From CAVVEQ01 sp963806635 (GTDB lineage Bacteria; Chloroflexota; Anaerolineae; Anaerolineales; Anaerolineaceae), in NCBI GenBank assembly GCA_963806635.1, contig CAWDZA010000015.1, positions 930,001-994,000 of the forward strand: 64,000 nucleotides of DNA, read 5' to 3'. This document shows positions 49,843 to 60,760 of this stretch, one piece after another. A model generated the notes under the pieces. The model worked only from the letters and a program-made list of their open reading frames with translations, did not search any database and was not told where the DNA came from. A program made the translations under genes and the position numbers. How positions within the stretch are numbered: the stretch's first letter is position 1; the number at the start of each line of letters is the position of its first letter.

Positions 49843-52377
49843 TTAACTTCCCTGGTTGAGGTAATTATCGAAAATGGAATCCGGTACAGCGAAGATCGTC
49901 ACCGAGTCGTTTTGAAATACAACTGGCAAATGCGCTGCGAATTTCTCTTCGGAAACCCGCAGAGTGGCGCGTTCCAGCGAACCGATGTAAATGTAGCGGA
50001 TGCCGTATTTCCTCAGAATTTCTCTGGCTTCCTCCCAGGCATTGGTTCGGTAAAGTGCTTGGATATCCGCTTCCCGCGAGCCCATTTCTGCAGCTCCTCC
50101 GCGCCATTGGCTTTCATGCCCAGGCCATCCCAAGACTGTCGGCAAACCGGTCTGCGCGGAAACTCTCTCAAATTCGGAGTAACTCCCCCCCACAGCTTCA
50201 ACTATCGTCCCGTAAGGAGCTGACCGCAGCCAGTCAATGGCTGCAGCTTCTCCGCTCTGTGAATAAGAAAAGAAATCCAGCCCGTTCAAGTTGAGCCGAT
50301 TCGGCTTGAAGTTATTGGTCGTTTCCGGCAGGGCAAATGTCGGGTAAGCCAACCCCGCTGCGATTGAAACAAACCAGATCAGTCCAAACGTCAGCCTGCC
50401 TGCCCGGCTTCGGATGCTTTTCCATAGCAGGATCGAGCCAAATGCGGCTGCCATCGACCACACGATCCAGGCTTCGAAATAGAACTTGAAAATCGTGTTC
50501 ATCCGCCAGCCGAATTGATCGATCAAATAGAAGAACTCAGGCACCAGCGTGAGCGCGATCCCGGTCAGCACCAGCAACAGCGTAAATTGCACCGAGCTTT
50601 TTTCAGCCGGGTTTTGAGATTTTTCATCCGGCGTTTCCCCTTCGGTACGAATGCTGATAATGACGCAAATTGCCAGAAAGAGCATCCCATAGAGCGTCAG
50701 CCATGTGCCCGGGGCCAGAATGCGCAACTTGAGAGACTCACCCAGGATGCCGCCCAGGCTGGCACTGCCATGCAGATTGAAGAATTGATTCCCCAGATAG
50801 CTTAATTTTTCCCCAACGGCTCCCCCCACCAGATTGCCTATGGCAGGAACCACCCCCATCAAACCACCCAGCAGGTAGGAAAGTACCCAAAGGCCGAAAA
50901 CAACCAGGGCGGATATCCAGACAGCTTTGCGCCAATGTTTTCTGTTGTTTCCCTGGAGAAACAACCAGATCAAACAGGCAATGATGGGAACCAGGAGCGG
51001 GGCAAACATGATCCAGAAATGCACACCCCGGGTGAAGTATTCAAGGCTGGGGATGATGCCGCCTGCCTGCGATTTGAAGCCGGTATAGAACGGGAGGAAT
51101 AGAACAATCCCGGTCAAGCCAAGCAGCAGTCCAAAACCTAAGAAATCCATCCAAATCCGCTTGTGCCACCCGGTTTTTTTTGCCAGCGCCAGCAGGTAGA
51201 CGCAACATAACAAAGCAACGTATATGGGGAAATCCCAGGTGTTGAAAAACGCGAGCGAACCCGCAGCAAGAGCCATCAGCCAGAAGTCCAACCGTCGCAG
51301 CCAAACCTTCCAGGCAAATCCACCCGTCTCCGAGGCAAACGGCGAAAGGAAGAAGTTGAAGCCAATCGCCAGGACGAGCAGCACAAAGGGCATGGTAAGG
51401 ACATGCGGATGCAGGTCGGCCAGGATATAGGAGAAGAAAGGAAATTCATCAATGATTTCCTTCCAATTGCGGGTCAGATCGTAATCAGATAGCACCCGCG
51501 AGGCGCGCCACCAAAGGATGCCGGCCGGGCGGTTGGGCACCCACGAGAGGGGGAGCGCAGGTGGATTGGTTAATTCCTGCAGATCCAGCCAGCGCCAGAA
51601 ATTGGATTGAAACGAGCCATCACTCAACCGGGTCCAGAAAATACCCCTGGCATGCAGGTATTCAAACACCCCCTCGGCATTGCTGATGATCAACAGATAA
51701 AACGGACCCAATAATGCCCAAAAATAATTGGAAGCCTTTTTCGCTGCTGTGACTGGCTGCCAGTGGGAGATTAGGTTGAAAATCAAACCAAACGCTCCCA
51801 GTCCGGTGAGAGCAAACCAACTGGCTGCAGCCAGGTTGAACGCAACCCCGGCGGATACCGCGGTCATCCGGGTGAGCATGGCAATGATCACATACCCAAA
51901 ATAGTAGTAGGAGATGGCATACCCCGAAAGCCAGGGGTCATTGGGTGGAAACGAAGGCGAGCGTAAAATGGCGTTAATGAAAGCCAATTCCATGGGTTTT
52001 TCCGTGCCAGCTACAGCCGGGTTGGCCGCCCGCACCCAGGTCCAGGCAGCGAAGAGCGCCAGAAACACAATTTCGGCCATCAGGATCAGGCGAATATTGT
52101 TGCGAATCCACTCCTTGAGATCAGACCAGTTCTTCTTTGCAAAGTAGAAACTGATCGCGCCCAAAATAACCAGGGCAATCACTTGTCCCGCCAGGCCATT
52201 TTGGAGTACCCGGTAGGATCCGAGCAGCCAAAAGGTGTAGCCCCAAAGTAGCAATCCGAGCGCGCGCGAGAATGTAAAACCCCGGTCCTTCAAATACGGG
52301 AAAAAATGAAAGCTGATCGGGAAGGTCAGCCATCCCAGGATCGAGATCACCGCATACCATTTTAGGAAATCCACCAT
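49843..52377 (-). CDS. DUF2298 (Chlor_Arch_YYY) membrane protein
   Basis: The 844-residue protein has about 15 hydrophobic helices. A loop motif FPFFSYILADLHPHVLTMP, then FFNTWDFPIYVALL, NTIFKFYFEAWIVWS, GLPTVLGWPGHESQWRGG and YGIRYIYIGSLERATL match the same motifs in the neighbouring GT39-DUF2298 fusion. DUF2298 is known mainly from Chloroflexota and archaea and has no proven activity; the multi-helix body and acidic/His loops resemble C-fold glycosyltransferases. GGGAG lies 4 bases before ATG 52377, 9 bases after the fusion gene. Confidence 0.82.
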   Translation of the reverse strand: MVDFLKWYAVISILGWLTFPISFHFFPYLKDRGFTFSRALGLLLWGYTFWLLGSYRVLQNGLAGQVIALVILGAISFYFAKKNWSDLKEWIRNNIRLILMAEIVFLALFAAWTWVRAANPAVAGTEKPMELAFINAILRSPSFPPNDPWLSGYAISYYYFGYVIIAMLTRMTAVSAGVAFNLAAASWFALTGLGAFGLIFNLISHWQPVTAAKKASNYFWALLGPFYLLIISNAEGVFEYLHARGIFWTRLSDGSFQSNFWRWLDLQELTNPPALPLSWVPNRPAGILWWRASRVLSDYDLTRNWKEIIDEFPFFSYILADLHPHVLTMPFVLLVLAIGFNFFLSPFASETGGFAWKVWLRRLDFWLMALAAGSLAFFNTWDFPIYVALLCCVYLLALAKKTGWHKRIWMDFLGFGLLLGLTGIVLFLPFYTGFKSQAGGIIPSLEYFTRGVHFWIMFAPLLVPIIACLIWLFLQGNNRKHWRKAVWISALVVFGLWVLSYLLGGLMGVVPAIGNLVGGAVGEKLSYLGNQFFNLHGSASLGGILGESLKLRILAPGTWLTLYGMLFLAICVIISIRTEGETPDEKSQNPAEKSSVQFTLLLVLTGIALTLVPEFFYLIDQFGWRMNTIFKFYFEAWIVWSMAAAFGSILLWKSIRSRAGRLTFGLIWFVSIAAGLAYPTFALPETTNNFKPNRLNLNGLDFFSYSQSGEAAAIDWLRSAPYGTIVEAVGGSYSEFERVSAQTGLPTVLGWPGHESQWRGGAAEMGSREADIQALYRTNAWEEAREILRKYGIRYIYIGSLERATLRVSEEKFAAHLPVVFQNDSVTIFAVPDSIFDNYLNQGS

Positions 52378-52386
52378 ATTACTCCC

Positions 52387-55300
52387 TTAAAACCCCTCTC
52401 TGACCTTGTAAATAACCGTTTCACCATCGCGGTTAACTTCATCCCAGAGGAGACCATTTAAAGCTTCAAATTTGGCGATTCCATCCGCCGGGTAGGCAGC
52501 GTGCTCCAATTGACCGACGATGATGTATTTAATATTGTACCTGCGCAGGAAATCCTTCACCTCTTCCTGGGTCATGCTGCTGTAGAACCTCCCCACCTCA
52601 TCCACGCGCTGCTGCACCCAGTCCGAATTCACCACAGCCCGCTGCTGGCGCTGGTGCCAGTTCCACCCCACAACGCCTGGCAGCCCGGTATTAATGGTGA
52701 ATCGAGTTCCCCAGCGGTATTCGGGGATATTCGCCTCCACGATCACGGGCGACCCACTGACGTTATCCTGCATCCAGCGAATGGCGCGGTAATCCTGGCT
52801 GAGGTCCATATCCTTATCAAAATCACTGTAGTGGGCGGTTTGCATATACGTCATTCCGTCCAGCGTGTTCGGCGCGGTTGGGCTCATCCGGTCGCTCATT
52901 TTGTCCATACCGGCGGTCAGAGGGAAAAGCAGTGCTCCCCCGATAAGAAGGAAGAGGACCACCTCCCAGACTTTGCGAAGTTTTTCCGGCCAAACACCCG
53001 GCATGGCGTCCCATAACCACATCAGGGCTGCAGCAGCGCTCAGGCTGAAGAGCGTCCAGGATTGCAGATAGAACTTGAAGACCGTGTTCATCCTGCCAAT
53101 ATCCCCCTTCAGGACGATCAACTCGACTGCGAGCGTGAGCGCGAACCCAGACCCGATCATGAAAAGCACCACCCGTTTCAGATCATCCTGACCGGGACGG
53201 AAGATGAGCGCGAGTGCAGTGAGTGCCAACAGCGCCACCAGCCAGGCGATCTGGATTTTATCCAGCAGCAGGATCACCACAACGCCTACGATGATCATCA
53301 AGCCAACATAGATCAGCCAGCGATAGGGCTTGATCCTACCCAGCGCCGAGGCAGGCGTGGATGCCAGCCAATCCAATGTTTCATGGATCAGCCAGGAGGC
53401 GATGATGAAAAGAAAGACTCCCCAGTGCGTAAGGTAGGACCAGATGGGGGATCGATCGCCGTGCCATATTTCGATGCTGTTATACGCCTGCCCAAACCAA
53501 CGTCCGAAAGGCTCATAGAGAATAAATGCAGCACCTGCTACCAGGATGGCCGACGCAACTGCAATAACCCAGCGTTTGGTGGAATCCGACAATCCCGGCA
53601 GAAATCCCGAAGGTGCAGGCGCGTACCTGACACCTGAATAGACTACCGCGAGGCACGCCAACAGTAAATATGTGGGCAGGTCCCAGGTATTGGTCGGACG
53701 CAGCGCGCCAGCCGCCAGGGCGCCAAAGCCTAAAACGATCAAGAAATTCAACCAGGAGAATTTCCCCGCCCGCTCTGCCCACTTCCACATCCCTAAAATG
53801 ATCCCCACCCCCCAGGCAATGACCAGCAAAGTAAGAGGGCAGCGCGATCATGTGGGCGTGCAGATCGGCATAGAGAAAAGTGAACATGGGAAACTCTGTG
53901 ATGGGTTCCCCGGGATAGACCCGGCTTGGGATCCAATACCAGTCGCCTGGTCCGATCGGGCAGCTTGAGTCCACTAAAGAGCCCGCCAATGCCCTCGAAT
54001 GTCCATAACCATTTCTGCAGGAAATTCGCCCCTTCAATGGGGATGCCGGCTGAGCCGATCTTTTGCAACCCCTGCCAGATCAACCGCACCGTACCCAGGT
54101 TGCCGAGCACAAGCATAAACACCGCTGCGGCGGTTCCCCCCAGGAAGAACCGGCTGCTGAGGAATTTCCGCCACCCCGAAGAAATCCCTGGATCCGCATC
54201 CTTTTTTCGCAAACCAGCGGTAAGGTTTGAACCAACGCAAAACGCGCCCAATGCCACCAGGCTGAACAGGGTTGGCAGAATGATGTTATAGGCGATGGCG
54301 GGTACGATCCCGAGCAGCTTGACCAGAACTCCCACCAGGACGAAACCGTAATAGTAATAATTAATATATCCGCTGGCGAACCAGGGGTCATAAGGCGGAA
54401 AGGTTGTGCTCTTCAAGATCGCGTTGAAGTACGAAAAGTCCATCGGCTTTTCGCCGCCTTTGGATGGGTGCCAGAGGTCAGGGTTTCCCAACCGGACGAA
54501 CAGGAATGCAGTGAAGAAAACCAGTCCGAAAGCTTCCACCACCAGGAATTGCCGCCAATGATCTTTGACTTCCTGGATCAAAATCTTCTTGTCTCTAAGA
54601 AAGAGAAACAGGTTCCATCCCAGGATCAAAATCAACACCCCGGCAATTGTCGGGCGGGAAAAAGCGATCCCATAGGAACCTGCGATCCAAACCAGGAATG
54701 CCAGCAGGAGCATTCCGGCCAATTTGGCGATTGGATAACCTTTATCGAGCAATCCGCCAAAGGCGATCCGCACCGTGGGGTACATCACCCAACCCAGAAG
54801 GGTCAGCACCAGGTACCACACTACCACTGCGAGAAACGGATATTTATTGATCGGGTTCTCGTAGGAGAAATAATCCGACCAGGTTCCCCCAGCCTGCTGG
54901 GTCGCAAGCGCCTCAGGTGGCAAGGTCAGGTTTCCCTTATAGGCACTGGCGGTTTTCGGGGTCAGGTCTATCACTTTGGTCAGATCCACCTGCCCCAGGA
55001 TTTCACGTACTTTGAGCGGGTCGTAATCCGCCGTTTTACGGAAGATCAGCACCTTGGGATGATCGTAAACGGTAAACGCTTCCTCGGCGTATTGGGTATT
55101 GAATTCCAGCGGACCCAGCCGGGGATTGGAATCGAAAGTTTGAACCAACTCGTAACCAAGTTGCCCCTGAAAATCCCCAGACTTGGCGTCTGCATAACAC
55201 TTAAAGATCGTTTTCTCGTTTGGACAGCCCATGAGGGCGCGATAATACGCGCTTACCAGCGGGTACCGCTCCGGTATGCGGGTCAGGCTGCCCCACTGCC

Positions 55301-57746
55301 GATTTGAGCTGATGAAGATGTAATCTCCCTGATCCAGCGCGGAGGTGATCCTCTGGAGCTTGTCGGCGTTATCGTCCCAGTAAAGTTCCATGTTCAGATC
55401 AGTGCGGTAGATCCCGTTGTTGTAATCAAATGGAGAATAGCCATCCATCGGGTATGGCAACGGATCATCCCAGGAGGACTCGTTGATCTGCCGGCTTCCG
55501 GTGATTGCCAGCGCCCCCTCCCCGGAGGAAAATGACAATGTCAGGCGGTACGGCTGACCTTTTTCAACGGGCACGGGTTGATCCAGCGGGATGGTCGCCA
55601 TCTCTCCGCGTGGATTATTTTGGGCCAGGAAATCGGATTCAACCGAGCCGCTGCCAATCGTCGCGAAACTGCCATCAGGTGAACCTTGCTCTATCTTGAG
55701 GTCCAATCGCTTCAACCCCGCGGAGGCTTCCCAGTCCACGATCCTGCCCAGGGTCAATTCGCTCAAGCTGCCGGATACCTGCGGATTGAAGACCAGGGAA
55801 TACGTTTCACCCGGATGCAGCAATTTGGCTGGTTCAGGTAGTGCCTGGGTGGAAATTCCCCCTTCGTTGGTCAGGCGCATGGCGGTCGGTCCGGCGATGG
55901 TCAGGGATGAATCTGGTTCCAGGACGCGATACTCGATCGAATAGGTGTGTCCGGGAATTATTTCCAGCGGCTGGTCAAAGTCCACCTGGTATGCGTTACC
56001 ACGTGGATCATCACTGCTGCTGAAGATATTCCGAACTGTCCCTGCCGCCACTGCCGGCACTTCAGCGTTTAAGTCCGCGGCAGTTACCATCATGGTTTTC
56101 TCTGCAGGGTTGCCGGATGAATCGACGATATGGGAGAAATCCAATCCGCTCCACATCCCACTCCCGGTATTGTTTATGACCATACGGACAGGCTGGTCAA
56201 ACCGCAACTCGGTTCCCAGCGGGTAACCCAATGGCTGCTTGTATGAACCGCCATCATTCTGGATATGGATATCGATGGGTCCGGGCACGTTTTGGTAGAT
56301 CCATTCACTTGCCGCCAGACGCGTGATCGGACGAGTGTAGATACGGGAGAATGCGTATGCCCACAGGATCGTGGAAATGAGAACCACGCTCCCAACAACG
56401 ATGGATATTGCTTTCAGCCATTTTCCTGATCTGGTTTTTCCAGTTTCGCTTTTTTCCGTGCCTGCCTGCCATATTGAAACGACTGCCCAGGCAGCCAGGA
56501 TCGCCAGGGTGGGATATACCAGCATTTGGTAGCGCATGCTGCGGGTGAAGTTGATCGATTGCCACAGAAAATAAATAAGCGTCCAACCCCACAGGAGCAG
56601 ATAAGGTTTCCACTTTCCCTTCAGAATCCGGATACCCATCCAGAGAAAACCAAACCATGCCAGAATCCCCAAGGGCAATCCAAGTCCCCAGAAGGTTAGG
56701 TTTTGCCAGGCGAATGTGAGCGGCCTGCGCGCCCATTGGATCCCCGGCGGGAATGTGGAATCCCCCGCGCTCAGTGCGCTCAACTCGCGCAGGTTACCCA
56801 GCCATTTCGGGTTCGGCTCCCAGCCTATATAGCGCAGTAATCCAGAGGGTCCGCCCTGCAGCGCAACCAGTGGACTTTGCGTCAAGAACCCCGGTGCGCT
56901 AAAGGCATAAGGTTGTAGAACCCGGAAGGTCAACACACTGATCGCGCCCGCCAGGAGAACATTCCGCAGGATCAACCATTTTTGCTGATTTTGATGGTCT
57001 GCATCCAGGTTGCTGAAGAAAATCATCGCTCCCCCTGGGAGGAGGATCGCCAGCAACCCCGCATTAACCTTCGAGGCTGCGGCCATCCCTAGCGCGATTC
57101 CAAAGAGCGCGTAGAGGACGAAATGCCTCCAGCCTCGCTTGAGCCAGAACCATTTCTGAGAGGGATCAACCTCCGGAAGTGATTCCTGAGGTGTTGTCTG
57201 AACCAGGACAGCGATATAAAAAGTCAGCATCCCAAAAAATGTTGTGGAGGTATCCACCGTCCAATAGTGGGAGAGTTGTATTGGCAGAACGGCGAAGGCA
57301 TAAAATGCCGCCCCAAGCAGCGCTATCGCCCGGCTGCGGAAAAGCCTTAGTCCGATCATGAAACACATGAAAACGGTCAGAAGGTCGACCGTGGCGGAAA
57401 ATGCCCTGCCAAGAATGGTCACCTGATCGTAGCCGGTCTGTCCGGTCCACTCCGCCAGGTAGCGTACGAGAAAAATTGGAAAGGTACCATAGACGAAGAA
57501 CCCATACCCGCGGTTTTGCGGATTCAGGCTGGATGTATCGGTGTTGAAGTATTCGCCAATGCTGCCCACCGGCGAGATGCCGGTCTCCACCATGGTCAAA
57601 AATCGCTCATCAGGATGAAGATGAAAGGTCTCGTCCCATTTGATTCCGGTCACGCGTAAATAGGCACCGGCGAGCAGAATGATGACCAAAACCAGGTCCA
57701 CCCACCAGTTTTTGAATAATCGGTTTGATTTGTTCGATGATTGCAT
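52387..57746 (-). pseudogene. GT39-like/DUF2298 fusion membrane protein, frameshifted
   Basis: Rebuilt, this is one protein of about 1786 residues. Part one (from 57746) is a GT39/PMT-like membrane enzyme with the acidic loop FHLHPDERFLTM, then beta-rich extracytoplasmic modules (about 480-900), then the first DUF2298 helices up to LWTFEGIGGLFSG. A segment of about 120 bases in another frame carries PIGPGDWYWIPSR and FLYADLHAHMIALP. The last part (VIAWGVGIILGMW onward) carries TNTWDLPTYLLL, NTVFKFYLQSWTLF, GLPGVVGWNWHQRQQRA and YNIKYIIVGQLEHA. Each shift is one extra base in GGG runs (plus strand) at 53958-53960 and 53837-53839. Confidence 0.8.
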
Positions 57747-57754
57747 AAATTCGC

Positions 57755-59902
57755 TCAGTTTGGTGAAACCGCGGGAACAAAAAATATAAAGAAATCTTTA
57801 CCCTCGCGCGGGTTGGTGTGGGTGGTTGTGGTGCCGGAAGGATAGAGTTCCTGCAGCTTGGCCAGGTCTGCGGTATCCTCCGCTTTAAGAATAAACAGCT
57901 TCGCCCGTGTTTCCGTCAGGGTTTCCTGGAACTTATCCGGCCAGAGGGCATAATCCTTTTGGGGGAAACCCGCATTGATGCCCACCAGGCGGGTATCCAC
58001 CCAGTAGGGGAAGGGAACCACAAAAGCTGTATCTTCGGTCCCGATTGATTCAGTAAACCCGCGAATGACCTGGCCGATCTCGGAGGTGTTCCAGGCACCT
58101 GCCATGAACTGCTCATCGAAAGTTTTAAATACCAGGCGGAAATTCAACACTGCCGTCCAAATTAACAGGATCACGCTGAGCAAAACGATCATCGTGCGTC
58201 CGAATTTCCCATTCATCCGCTTCCACATGCTCTCCAGTGCGCTCATGCCCCCCATGGCTGCGATAACAAATACCGGGACAATCGCAGCGCCAGTCCGGTT
58301 TAGGGATGGGTTCTCTGCCGGAAAAGCCAGCGAGAGGATGGATGGCATCATCAGCAGCGGGATGGAGATCAACAGGAACAGATCGATCCAGTTCCGTTTC
58401 TTAATATAACGCAGGATGACGACGATCAGTCCAAGGAAGAATAACGCCCCTGTAACGTAATCCAGCGCCGGTCGGTGGGGAATGGAATGCACCCAGATCT
58501 CGCCGTTATCATAGAAAAACATGATCAGCGCTTTCCATGTGTTCGAGAAAAAGATCTGCCAGGCTGGCCCCGGCAATGGGGATTCGGTGCCCGCCAGCCG
58601 GCTGAACGCCCGCACGCTGAATCCTGTGGGATCCTCGATGGCATATCTGAACAGCGGAATGAAAACTGCGAAAGCAACTCCTCCCAGCACAACCAGGGTG
58701 GTCATTGCCTGCTTACGCTTTCCCCTGGAAATGGGGTGAAGTAAAAATAGCCCAAAAGCCGTCAGTATGACGAATGGAATAAATCGGGCCGGGCTGTACC
58801 CATGCAGACCGAACCCGACAGCCAACCCGGAGAGCAGGATCAGATTGCGGTCCTGTTTGCGAATACCGCGGATCAAGAAATACAGCGCCGGGGCGGCGAA
58901 GAACGCGTAGAGCGGAAAACGAAGCCCGATACGCGAGATCACGTTTGGCCAATAGGCGATCCCCGCCAGGAACATGGCTGCCAATCCCACTTTTCGGTTG
59001 GCGACCTCTTTCCCAAACAGATAAATGAATGGCAGGGTAAAGAAGCCCAACAACGCTGTTCCCAGCTTCAGGCTTAGGAAGGTGAGTCCCAGCTTCAGCC
59101 ATGAAGCGATGATGGCTGTCAGGTACATCTGAACGAATTCCCGTCCGGTGTTGCGCGGGAAGAAGACAGAATACTGCCCGTTCAAAATATCACCTACATC
59201 CATTAACTTTTCGGCGTGGTCGCTGAACATCTCCCCCGGCACCTGGTTCAAGCGATAAAAACGGTAGAAGGCGATCACCAGAAGTGAGAGGACGACCAGG
59301 ATCGTCCATGCACTGACCTTGATCTTGAAAATCGCCTTCCCATCCCCCTTTGCCAGACGCTTCCACCAGGGATCCCCTTCACCCGGCACCCACAAGGAAT
59401 ACAGCAGGAAACCCAACCCCGAAATCCATAAGATCAAATTCAACGCGGTAAAGCGGTTCCCGCCGAACGCAAAGAAGGACAGCATCAGAAGGAGGACGCT
59501 TACAAGGAAAGGGATCCTGCGGTAGCCAGTGTGAAAAGCACGGTTCACTTCCGGCCGGTTTAAAGGCAGCTCCCATTCTTTGGTTAATATTGCTGCCACC
59601 GCCAGGAACGCCGCGAAAGCGTATAACCCTACCGCTCCTTTAATGCTGGGATTCGGGGGTTCCATCAAAGCTTGAGCGATCAGGGCAAATACAAGTGCAC
59701 CGAAAGTTTTCCAGGGTCCAATCCGGAAACCTGTTGATTTTCTCCCCTGAGATTCAAGCGGTGCTGCTGGTGGAAGGCTGGGTTCTTCAGGCTTTTCCGT
59801 GAGAGAAGTATCCGTCTCCTCCTGGTGCAGTTGCCGCTCAGGTTTTTTCTTCCAGAATTGAATTTGTTCTTTCAGCAGATCGAGGAGGCTTGGTTCTTTC
59901 AT
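57755..59902 (-). CDS. Membrane glycosyltransferase family 39-like protein
   Basis: The 715-residue protein has a charged cytoplasmic N-terminus of about 65 residues, two helices, then a PMT_2-type body of about 11 helices. The first large loop is VPGEMFSDHAEKLMDVGDIL, where Asp/Glu residues may be catalytic, and TGREFVQMYLTAIIASWLKL is typical of lipid-phosphate-sugar transferases. A soluble C-terminal domain (GTEDTAFVVPFPYWVDTR onward) lies outside the membrane. The acceptor is unknown. It sits 8 bases before the GT39-DUF2298 fusion in the same operon and has no clear ribosome site. Confidence 0.72.
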   Translation of the reverse strand: MKEPSLLDLLKEQIQFWKKKPERQLHQEETDTSLTEKPEEPSLPPAAPLESQGRKSTGFRIGPWKTFGALVFALIAQALMEPPNPSIKGAVGLYAFAAFLAVAAILTKEWELPLNRPEVNRAFHTGYRRIPFLVSVLLLMLSFFAFGGNRFTALNLILWISGLGFLLYSLWVPGEGDPWWKRLAKGDGKAIFKIKVSAWTILVVLSLLVIAFYRFYRLNQVPGEMFSDHAEKLMDVGDILNGQYSVFFPRNTGREFVQMYLTAIIASWLKLGLTFLSLKLGTALLGFFTLPFIYLFGKEVANRKVGLAAMFLAGIAYWPNVISRIGLRFPLYAFFAAPALYFLIRGIRKQDRNLILLSGLAVGFGLHGYSPARFIPFVILTAFGLFLLHPISRGKRKQAMTTLVVLGGVAFAVFIPLFRYAIEDPTGFSVRAFSRLAGTESPLPGPAWQIFFSNTWKALIMFFYDNGEIWVHSIPHRPALDYVTGALFFLGLIVVILRYIKKRNWIDLFLLISIPLLMMPSILSLAFPAENPSLNRTGAAIVPVFVIAAMGGMSALESMWKRMNGKFGRTMIVLLSVILLIWTAVLNFRLVFKTFDEQFMAGAWNTSEIGQVIRGFTESIGTEDTAFVVPFPYWVDTRLVGINAGFPQKDYALWPDKFQETLTETRAKLFILKAEDTADLAKLQELYPSGTTTTHTNPREGKDFFIFFVPAVSPN

Positions 59903-59961
59903 GGCTGTGCATTGTCCCGGTTTAGTCTTTCCTGATGATACCTTAAAAATCTAACCGCCTT

Positions 59962-60760
59962 TTACTTCGCTTTTCGGGTCAAATAAAAAGCATAGGACCC
60001 TTTCGACTGTCTCGGTGGCTCATCAAATGACCGTTGAACGATTCTTAAGGTCAGCCACAGGTTCCATCGCCGGGGAAGGAGTATCCACCTTCGAAATAGA
60101 AAATGACATACAAGAGAGGGCAACCCCAGGTAATGCCCCCATTCCAGGATCGCCAGGCTGCGCGGGGAAAAATAATCCCATTGATCTTCGATAATGAATC
60201 CATGCTTCGCCAGGCGCTCCTGCCAAACGGCTCTCGAATCGCAATGTTGATGGCGTGAAATGCGATTGAAAAAGCCTCTGTACCCCTGAGCAAGAGCGTG
60301 AAGTCCTACCCGATCCAACCAGTTTGAGATGGAAAGCGTCGCGAGGAAATTCTCGTTGGGCACGCAGAAAATAAATGGCGCGTCTGGTTTGAGCACTCGG
60401 GATAATTCCTCGAGTACCGGGTCGAGCTCCGGGATATGCTCTAAAACCGAATTGCTCACTGCGGAGGAAAAATATTCGTCCTCAAAAGGGATTTGATCTC
60501 CATTCCCCTGTACGACGTGGCGATATTTCCCCTCCCTGCCCGCCTGCCTCACTGGTCCTGTCCACGGATCCAGCCCAACGCTCACCTCTTCGTTAAAAGC
60601 GATCCGGGAAAAGTGACCGTCCCCGCAGCCCAGATCCAAGGCTTGGTGATGGTAGCTCGATATTCTCATAAACTCTCGCTTCCACCGCCCGCAGTAACCC
60701 GCGGAAATAGGGCAGACTCGAAATATTTAACCAAAGGTAATCCTTACCGCCAGAATTCAT
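59962..60760 (-). CDS. Class I SAM-dependent methyltransferase, with probable frameshift
   Basis: From the ATG at 60760 the chain reads MNSGGKDYLWLNISSLPYF, RGLLRAVEARVYENIELPSP, then shifts frame near 60643 into ALDLGCGDGHFSR (SAM motif I), VSVGLDPW, IPFEDEYFSSAVSNSVLEHI (motif post-I region) and VLKPDAPFIFCVPNE. The ATG overlaps the upstream GT4 stop as ATGA and the N-terminal segment is the usual one for sugar-operon methyltransferases, so I treat the shorter reading (from 60669, starting MRISSYHHQ) as an artefact of one extra base. About 265 residues after correction; it probably methylates a sugar or lipid intermediate. Confidence 0.75.

Noticed and set aside
53513..54037. A separate 174-residue protein
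   Set aside because: Only its short middle part matches DUF2298; the ends are out-of-frame sequence. It is the piece between two frameshifts of the GT39-DUF2298 gene.
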